Assembly (NCBI GenBank): GCA_001797815.1
Contig: MGQK01000078.1
Coordinates: forward strand, 2,213 to 11,098
DNA from: Deltaproteobacteria bacterium RBG_13_61_14
GTDB lineage: Bacteria; RBG-13-61-14
DNA length: 8,886 bases
Reading direction: 5' to 3'
This document shows, one piece after another, positions 4,318 through 8,886 of the stretch (positions are counted from its first letter, which is position 1; every line of letters begins with the position of its first letter). A model generated the notes under the pieces. The model was not told where the DNA came from and did not search any database. It was given only the letters and a program-made list of their open reading frames with translations. The translations under genes and the position numbers were made by a program.

Positions 4318-7300
4318 GTCGCGATGGTATTCCTGGAGCGACTTCACCTGCATCTGGGGCTGCCGGATCAGGCTCTCGATGCCGTTGACCGAAGCCTCGG
4401 CGCCGGCCAGGGTGGTGATCAGGGGCACGCCGTGGAGGATGGCGTGGCTGCGGATCTTGGTCTCGTCCTCCTTGGTGGCCTTGCCCGCGGGCGTATTGAT
4501 GATCAAATCCACCTTGTCGTTCTTGATGTAATCCAAAATGTTGGGCCGGCCCTCGTGGATCTTGGGCAAAACCTCGACCTCGATCCCGTTCCGGACCAGG
4601 GCCTCGGCGGTCCCGGAGGTGGCGATGATCTGGAAGCCCAGGTCCTGGAGCTTCTTGGCCACGAACACCAAGTGGCGCTTGTCCTGGTTCTTCACGCTGA
4701 TGAAGACGCTGCCTTGGGTGGGGAGCTTCTGCCCGGCCGCGATCTGGCTCTTGGCGTAAGCCATGCCGAAGGTGGTGTCAATTCCCATCACCTCGCCGGT
4801 GGACTTCATCTCCGGGCCGAGGATGGCGTCGGCGCCCGGGAACCGGATAAAGGGAAAGACCGATTCCTTGACCGCTACGTAGGGGATCGGCTTCTCTTGG
4901 GTAAAGCCCAGCTCGGGCAAGGTCTGGCCCAGCATGATCTTGGTGGCCAGCTTGGCCAGCGGCACCCCGATAGCCTTGGAAATGAAAGGCACCGTGCGGC
5001 TGGCCCGGGGGTTCACCTCCAGGATATAGACCACATTGTTCTTGACCGCATATTGAATATTGAGCAGCCCTTTGACCTTGAGCTCCTTGGCCAGGGCCGC
5101 GGTGTTGAGCCGGATCTGCTCCAGGATCTCCGCGCCCAGGGTGTAAGTAGGCAGGACCATGGCGCTGTCGCCCGAATGAATTCCCGCTTCCTCGATGTGC
5201 TCCATGATCCCGCCGATCACGCAGCGCTCGCCGTCGGCAATGGCATCCACGTCCACCTCGATCGCGTCCTCCAGGAACTTGTCAATCAAGATCGGATGGT
5301 CCGGCGAGACCTGGATGGCCTTTTCCATGTAACCGGCCAGGTCATGGTCATCATAAACAATCTCCATGGCCCGGCCGCCCAGCACGTAGGACGGCCTCAC
5401 CACCACCGGGTAGCCGATGACCCCGGCCACCCGCCGGGCCTGCTCGAAGGAGGAGGCGGTCCCGTTCTCGGGCTGGACGAGCTTGAGCTTTTTCACCAGT
5501 TGCTGGAAGCGCTTGCGGTCTTCGGCCCGGTCAATCGAGTCGGGCGAAGTGCCCAGGATCTTGACCCCGGCCCGGTGCAGGGGCACGGAGAGGTTCAAGG
5601 GAGTCTGGCCGCCGAACTGGACGATGAGGCCGATCGGCTTTTCCAGCTCCACGATGTTGAGCACGTCCTCGAAGGTGAGCGGCTCGAAATACAGCTTGTC
5701 CGAGGTGTCGTAGTCGGTGGAAACGGTCTCCGGGTTGCAGTTGATCATGATGCTCTCCATGCCTTCTTCCCGGAGCGCGTAGGAAGCGTGGCAGCAGCAG
5801 TAATCAAACTCGATTCCCTGTCCGATCCGGTTGGGGCCGCCGCCCAGGATCACCACTTTCTTGCGGCCGGAGGGAACGCTCTCGTTCTCGGTCTCGTAAG
5901 TGGAGTAATAGTAAGGCCGCTCCGCCCGGAACTCGCCGGCGCAGGTGTCCACCAGCTTGTAAACCGCCTGGATCCCGTGCCGCTTCCGATAGTCGCGGAC
6001 CTTGGCCTCGGTCGAGTTGAGCAGATGCGCGAGCTGCACGTCGGAAAAGCCGTTGGCCTTGGCCGTCTTCAACAGGTCGGCCGGCAGCTTGATCGCGCCG
6101 GTCGGCCGGGCGTTCCGGTATTTCCCGATCTTGGCTTCCAGCTCGGTAAGCTCCTTCATGTTGTCGAGAAACCACCGGTCTATCTTGGAGAGATCGTAAA
6201 GCTCGTCCACGCTCATCCCCAGCTTCAAGCCATAGCGGAGATAAAACAGCCGGTCGTCGTTGGGCACCCGGATCTTTTGCTGGATTTCCCGGTGAAGCGC
6301 CGGCGCGGGCTTCTTCAGCTCCGCGTCCTTGACCCGGTCCTTGCCGTCGGCCCCGAACCCGAAGCGGCCGGTCTCAATGGACCGGATGCCCTTCTGCAGC
6401 GCCTCCTTGAAGTTGCGGCCGATGGACATGGCCTCGCCCACCGCCTTCATCGAGGTGTTGAGCACCCGCTCGGCCTGGGGGAATTTCTCAAAGGTGAAGC
6501 GGCAGATCTTGAACACGCAATAGTCCACGGTCGGCTCGAAAAAGGCGGTGGTGCGGCCGGTGACCTGGTTCAGAATCTCGGGCAGGGTCAGGCCCACGGC
6601 CAGCTTGGTGGCGACCCGGGCGATGGGGAAGCCGGTGGCCTTGGAGGCCAGGGCCGAGCTGCGGGAGAGGCGGGGATTGACCTCGATGATCACGATCTGG
6701 CCGTTGTCCGGGTTTTGCGCAAACTGGATGTTGGCGCCGCCGCCGGTGACCCCCACCTTGCGGATGATCTTCTTGGAGAGGTTCACGAACTGGAGGTATT
6801 CCTCCGCGGTCAGGCTCTGGGAAGGCGCGACCACGATCGAGTCCCCGGTATGCACGCCCATCGGGTCCACGTTCTCCATGGAGGTGATCATGATCACGTT
6901 GTCCACGCAGTCGCGGACCACCTCGAATTCGATCTCCTTCCAGCCCAGCACCGATTGCTCGACCAGCACCTGGTGCACCGGGCTGATCTCCAGGGCGCTC
7001 GCGAGCGCCTGCTCCAGCTCTTCCTTGTTGTAAGCGGTGGCCCCGCCGGCGCCGCCCAGGCAATAGGCGGGCCGCAGGATCAAGGGGAACCCGATGTCCA
7101 GACCGATCTTCATGCCCTCTTCCACGCCGGTGGCAATCCCGCTCTTCGGAGTCTTGACTCCGATCTCGTGCATCGCCTGCTTGAACAGGTCGCGGTCCTC
7201 CGCCCGGGAGATGGCGTCCACGCTGGCGCCGATGCTTTCCACCCCGTAGCGGCTGAGAATCCCTTCCTTCATCAGGAAGAAGGCCAGGTTGAGCCCGGTC

Positions 7301-7578
7301 TGGCCGCCCAGCGTCGGCAGGATCGCGTCCGGCCGCTCCTGCTTGATGATCTCGGTCACCGCCTCGACCGTGAGCGGCTCGATGTAAGTGACGTCGGCCA
7401 GACCCGGGTCGGTCATGATGGTGGCCGGGTTGCTGTTGACCAGGATGGTGAAGTATCCCTCTTCCCGGAGCGCCTTGCAGGCCTGCGAGCCGGAATAGTC
7501 GAACTCGCAGGCCTGGCCGATCACAATCGGACCGGACCCGATCATCAGGATCTTCTTCAAGTCCGCGCGCTTGGGCAT
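4288..7578 (-). CDS. carB: Carbamoyl-phosphate synthase large subunit
   Basis: CarB makes carbamoyl phosphate for pyrimidine and arginine synthesis from bicarbonate, two ATP and ammonia. The 1,096 residues show the full plan. An N-terminal ATP-grasp unit spans about 1-405, with EFDYSGSQ at 25-32, RPAY at 169-172, ENVDPMGVHTGDS at 235-247, and E299 and N301 in IIEVNPRLSRSS. The oligomerisation domain covers about 406-570. A second ATP-grasp unit (about 571-945) has FDYCCCHASYALREEG, VVRPSYVLGGRAM at 726-738 and ILEVNPRASRT at 852-862. The C-terminal MGS-like allosteric domain follows (about 950-1085, TSGTAEALVRNG at 987-998). Active-site residues look intact. The start is supported by AAGGAG 5 nt upstream, inside the end of carA. 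Relative to E. coli, which as I recall ends VQEMHAQIK, the tail LQEYHRDI continues with GVRASLYT and a stop, all encoded by repeat copy 5. Confidence 0.98.
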   Translation of the reverse strand: MPKRADLKKILMIGSGPIVIGQACEFDYSGSQACKALREEGYFTILVNSNPATIMTDPGLADVTYIEPLTVEAVTEIIKQERPDAILPTLGGQTGLNLAFFLMKEGILSRYGVESIGASVDAISRAEDRDLFKQAMHEIGVKTPKSGIATGVEEGMKIGLDIGFPLILRPAYCLGGAGGATAYNKEELEQALASALEISPVHQVLVEQSVLGWKEIEFEVVRDCVDNVIMITSMENVDPMGVHTGDSIVVAPSQSLTAEEYLQFVNLSKKIIRKVGVTGGGANIQFAQNPDNGQIVIIEVNPRLSRSSALASKATGFPIARVATKLAVGLTLPEILNQVTGRTTAFFEPTVDYCVFKICRFTFEKFPQAERVLNTSMKAVGEAMSIGRNFKEALQKGIRSIETGRFGFGADGKDRVKDAELKKPAPALHREIQQKIRVPNDDRLFYLRYGLKLGMSVDELYDLSKIDRWFLDNMKELTELEAKIGKYRNARPTGAIKLPADLLKTAKANGFSDVQLAHLLNSTEAKVRDYRKRHGIQAVYKLVDTCAGEFRAERPYYYSTYETENESVPSGRKKVVILGGGPNRIGQGIEFDYCCCHASYALREEGMESIMINCNPETVSTDYDTSDKLYFEPLTFEDVLNIVELEKPIGLIVQFGGQTPLNLSVPLHRAGVKILGTSPDSIDRAEDRKRFQQLVKKLKLVQPENGTASSFEQARRVAGVIGYPVVVRPSYVLGGRAMEIVYDDHDLAGYMEKAIQVSPDHPILIDKFLEDAIEVDVDAIADGERCVIGGIMEHIEEAGIHSGDSAMVLPTYTLGAEILEQIRLNTAALAKELKVKGLLNIQYAVKNNVVYILEVNPRASRTVPFISKAIGVPLAKLATKIMLGQTLPELGFTQEKPIPYVAVKESVFPFIRFPGADAILGPEMKSTGEVMGIDTTFGMAYAKSQIAAGQKLPTQGSVFISVKNQDKRHLVFVAKKLQDLGFQIIATSGTAEALVRNGIEVEVLPKIHEGRPNILDYIKNDKVDLIINTPAGKATKEDETKIRSHAILHGVPLITTLAGAEASVNGIESLIRQPQMQVKSLQEYHRDIGVRASLYT

Positions 7579-7579
7579 G

Positions 7580-8668
7580 CTAACTCCTTTTCTCCGGCGC
7601 GATCATCCCCGTGAACTTGCTCCACACCGGATGGATTTCATCAAAGCCGGGACTCGACGGATAATACTGGGTGGAAATAAACCGGAGCGCTTCGTTCTCC
7701 ATTTCCTCGATGGTCGCGTCGTTCACGTTTTGCAGGGTGACGGCGACCTCGTTTCGCGCTTTGATCGAATCGGCGTCCACCACCCAGGAATGATTCTGCA
7801 CCGTGATCTCGCCTTTGAAAGAAGCGGGGGAGCGGACCGGGTAGTTGACGCCGTGATGGCCGACCTTGAGGCGCTGGAGCCGGCCGCCGAGCGCCAGGGC
7901 GATGATCTGGTGGCCGGTGGAAATCCCGAACAAGGGGATTCGGCCGAGCAACGCCTTGACCGTGGGCACAATCTCGGGTAGGGAAGCATCATTTTCCGGC
8001 CCGTTGGAGATGACCAGCCCGTCCAGACCCGCCTCCAAAATCTTCTCGGCGCTGGTGCGAAAAGGGAACAACCAGATTTCCCGAGCCAGGTGTTTGAGCT
8101 GCTGGACCAGGCTGTGGGTCACGCCCAGGTCGAGGACGCCGAGCCTGGGACCCTTCCCCGGTCCTTTGATCTTGGTGATGCGGCTTACGGAGATCTCCCG
8201 GATCCAATCCTGGTCGGCGTGCTCCTTATGGGCTTTCAGCTTTTTCAGAAGAGCGGCCGGATTCGACGGCTTGGTCGCTACAATCCCCCACATCTCGCCC
8301 TGGTCGCGGATTTTCACGGCCAGGGTGCGCGTGTCAATCCCGCTGATCGCGGTCACCTGCTGCTCGGCCAGGAAGTGATCGAAGGGATCTTCGGCCTGCC
8401 AGTTGGAGCAGATCCGCGTCTTCTCCTTGATCACCAAAGCCGCCAGCCAAGAGCGGCGGGACTCGTTGAACTTTCCCGCCACCCCGTAATTCCCGATCAA
8501 GGGATAGGTGAGCACCAGGATCTTGCCGGCGTTGGCCGGGTCGGTCATCAGCTCCTGATAGCCGACCACCGCCGTGTTCAAGACCACCTCGCCCATGCGT
8601 TCGCCGGCCACGCCGACGGAAAGGCCCGCGAACGCTTGCCCGTCTTCCAGAACCAGGATTCCCTTCAT
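7580..8668 (-). CDS. carA: Carbamoyl-phosphate synthase small subunit, glutaminase-inactive
   Basis: CarA normally hydrolyses glutamine and passes ammonia through a tunnel to CarB. The 362 residues cover both family domains: an N-terminal CarA domain (1-150; VVLNTAVVGYQELMTDP at 28-44, LTYPLIGNYG at 53-62, GIDTR at 110-114) and a class I amidotransferase domain (about 174-362). Catalytic residues are missing. The nucleophile-elbow motif GICLGHQ reads GISTGHQ (Ser250, codon 7919-7921). The QYHPE motif with the catalytic His and Glu reads QYYPS (Tyr336, Ser338). Pocket motifs are also altered: SNGPGDP is SNGPEND, QNHGF is QNHSW, and DPS (Ser47 in E. coli) is DPA. The fold motifs (GHQ, GHHG, SPG) remain and the frame is unbroken, so it looks like a maintained protein. 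The start at 8668 is chosen because MKGILVLEDGQAF aligns with the family and AGGAG lies 6 nt upstream; the ATG at 8758 would add 30 unsupported residues. Confidence 0.95.
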   Translation of the reverse strand: MKGILVLEDGQAFAGLSVGVAGERMGEVVLNTAVVGYQELMTDPANAGKILVLTYPLIGNYGVAGKFNESRRSWLAALVIKEKTRICSNWQAEDPFDHFLAEQQVTAISGIDTRTLAVKIRDQGEMWGIVATKPSNPAALLKKLKAHKEHADQDWIREISVSRITKIKGPGKGPRLGVLDLGVTHSLVQQLKHLAREIWLFPFRTSAEKILEAGLDGLVISNGPENDASLPEIVPTVKALLGRIPLFGISTGHQIIALALGGRLQRLKVGHHGVNYPVRSPASFKGEITVQNHSWVVDADSIKARNEVAVTLQNVNDATIEEMENEALRFISTQYYPSSPGFDEIHPVWSKFTGMIAPEKRS

Positions 8669-8674
8669 GTTCTG

Positions 8675-8679
8675 CTCCT
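8675..8679 (-). promoter_or_regulatory. Shine-Dalgarno site deciding the carA start
   Basis: AGGAG on the minus strand, 6 nt before the ATG at 8668. It lies inside the longer in-frame reading that begins at 8758 and so favours the shorter, family-conserved start. Confidence 0.8.
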
Positions 8680-8699
8680 GTCCGATCTTACCTTGACCG

Positions 8700-8826
8700 A
8701 GGTCGTTACCGCTGGGAGGTGCCGAATCCTCCCGGGACAAGCCGCTTGCCGATGACAAGCCGAATTTGAACCGCCGGTTCGGGTTGGAAGAACTACCCGG
8801 GTGCCACTAGGCTTCCTCGAACCGGC
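8700..8826 (-). promoter_or_regulatory. Structured leader of carAB, candidate cis-regulatory RNA
   Basis: The leader of about 155 nt holds three stems. The first is a two-part dyad at 8773-8826: outer arms GCCGGTTCG/CGAACCGGC (9 perfect pairs), inner arms GGAAG/CTTCC, and a 21-nt apical loop containing AGTGGCACCCGGGTAG. The second is GCTTG/CAAGC with a 7-nt loop. The third is GGGAGG/CCTCCC with an 8-nt loop. The predicted transcription start falls at the base of the first dyad, so the RNA would begin with it. No T-tract follows the last stem, so a transcription terminator is not evident. No known riboswitch class was recognised. Confidence 0.45.
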
Positions 8827-8830
8827 GAAA

Positions 8831-8859
8831 AGATTAGGACATCGGCAACGCCCTGTCAA
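8831..8859 (-). promoter_or_regulatory. Candidate carAB promoter
   Basis: On the minus strand a perfect TTGACA (8854-8859) is followed after 17 bp by TAATCT (8831-8836). The -10 box is weak (three of six) but keeps the important A2 and T6. The start point would be near 8824. The short A/T run just upstream (8861-8870) could help RNA polymerase binding. Confidence 0.45.
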
Positions 8860-8886
8860 CTAGAAAAAAACCTTGCCCGGCCGGGA

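Noticed and set aside
4324-7614. A plus-strand open frame of 1,096 codons lying opposite almost all of carB
   Set aside because: It mirrors carB codon by codon in a GC-rich gene that rarely uses TTA, CTA or TCA. Its translation is low-complexity (Gly, Leu, His, Asp, Val) and matches no family, so it is an antisense shadow.
8669-8758. A 30-residue N-terminal extension of CarA from the ATG at 8758
   Set aside because: It spans the structured leader and the Shine-Dalgarno site and is not conserved in the family; the start at 8668 fits both.
8786-8816. TGGCACC in the carA leader as a T-box bulge
   Set aside because: It matches UGGNACC, but there is no room for Stem I after the predicted start, and the flanking helices do not form the T-box antiterminator. 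Such a 7-mer also occurs by chance.
8740-8826. tRNA-like stretches (GGTTCGAGG, GGTTCAAATTCG) in the carA leader
   Set aside because: The T-stem bases do not pair and no anticodon or acceptor stem can be drawn.

Overview
This is a GC-rich bacterial window (well above 60% GC by eye). Every supported gene lies on the minus strand. No ribosomal or tRNA marker is present, so taxonomy is only a guess. The BatD-type protein, the carAB pair and the REP-associated transposase elements would suit a Gram-negative, probably uncultured lineage (PVC/Omnitrophota-like or Desulfobacterota-like). I hold that weakly.

Right part (about 4288-8886): carA and carB, the two subunits of carbamoyl-phosphate synthetase, form a tight operon with 1 nt between them. 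A candidate sigma70-type promoter and a leader with three hairpins precede carA. CarB keeps its ATP-grasp sites. CarA has lost the residues that make it a glutamine amidotransferase: Ser at the nucleophile Cys position (in GISTGHQ), Tyr and Ser at the catalytic His and Glu positions, plus changes in the glutamine pocket. The pair is therefore predicted to use free ammonia, as vertebrate CPS1 does. This is the most striking biology in the window.

Middle part (2222-4317): a roughly 2.1 kb accessory islet built around five copies of a 30-bp repeat. Two copies in inverted orientation bound a RAYT (Y1/HUH) transposase element. Two more bound a 296-bp non-autonomous, MITE-like element. A fifth, diverged copy stands alone, and a degenerate sixth end lies near 3917. 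Between them are a short YD/Rhs-like remnant and a very AT-rich island with a four-helix membrane protein that has an excellent Shine-Dalgarno site, so it looks foreign. The repeats have become part of the neighbouring genes: one encodes the last residues and stop of CarB, one encodes the last residues and stop of the transposase, and one ends at the start codon of the glycosyltransferase.

Left part (1-2223): a family 2 glycosyltransferase, then an intergenic region with two perfect palindromes arranged like a REP pair (BIME), then a BatD-like membrane protein with a good promoter. That gene runs off the left edge of the window.
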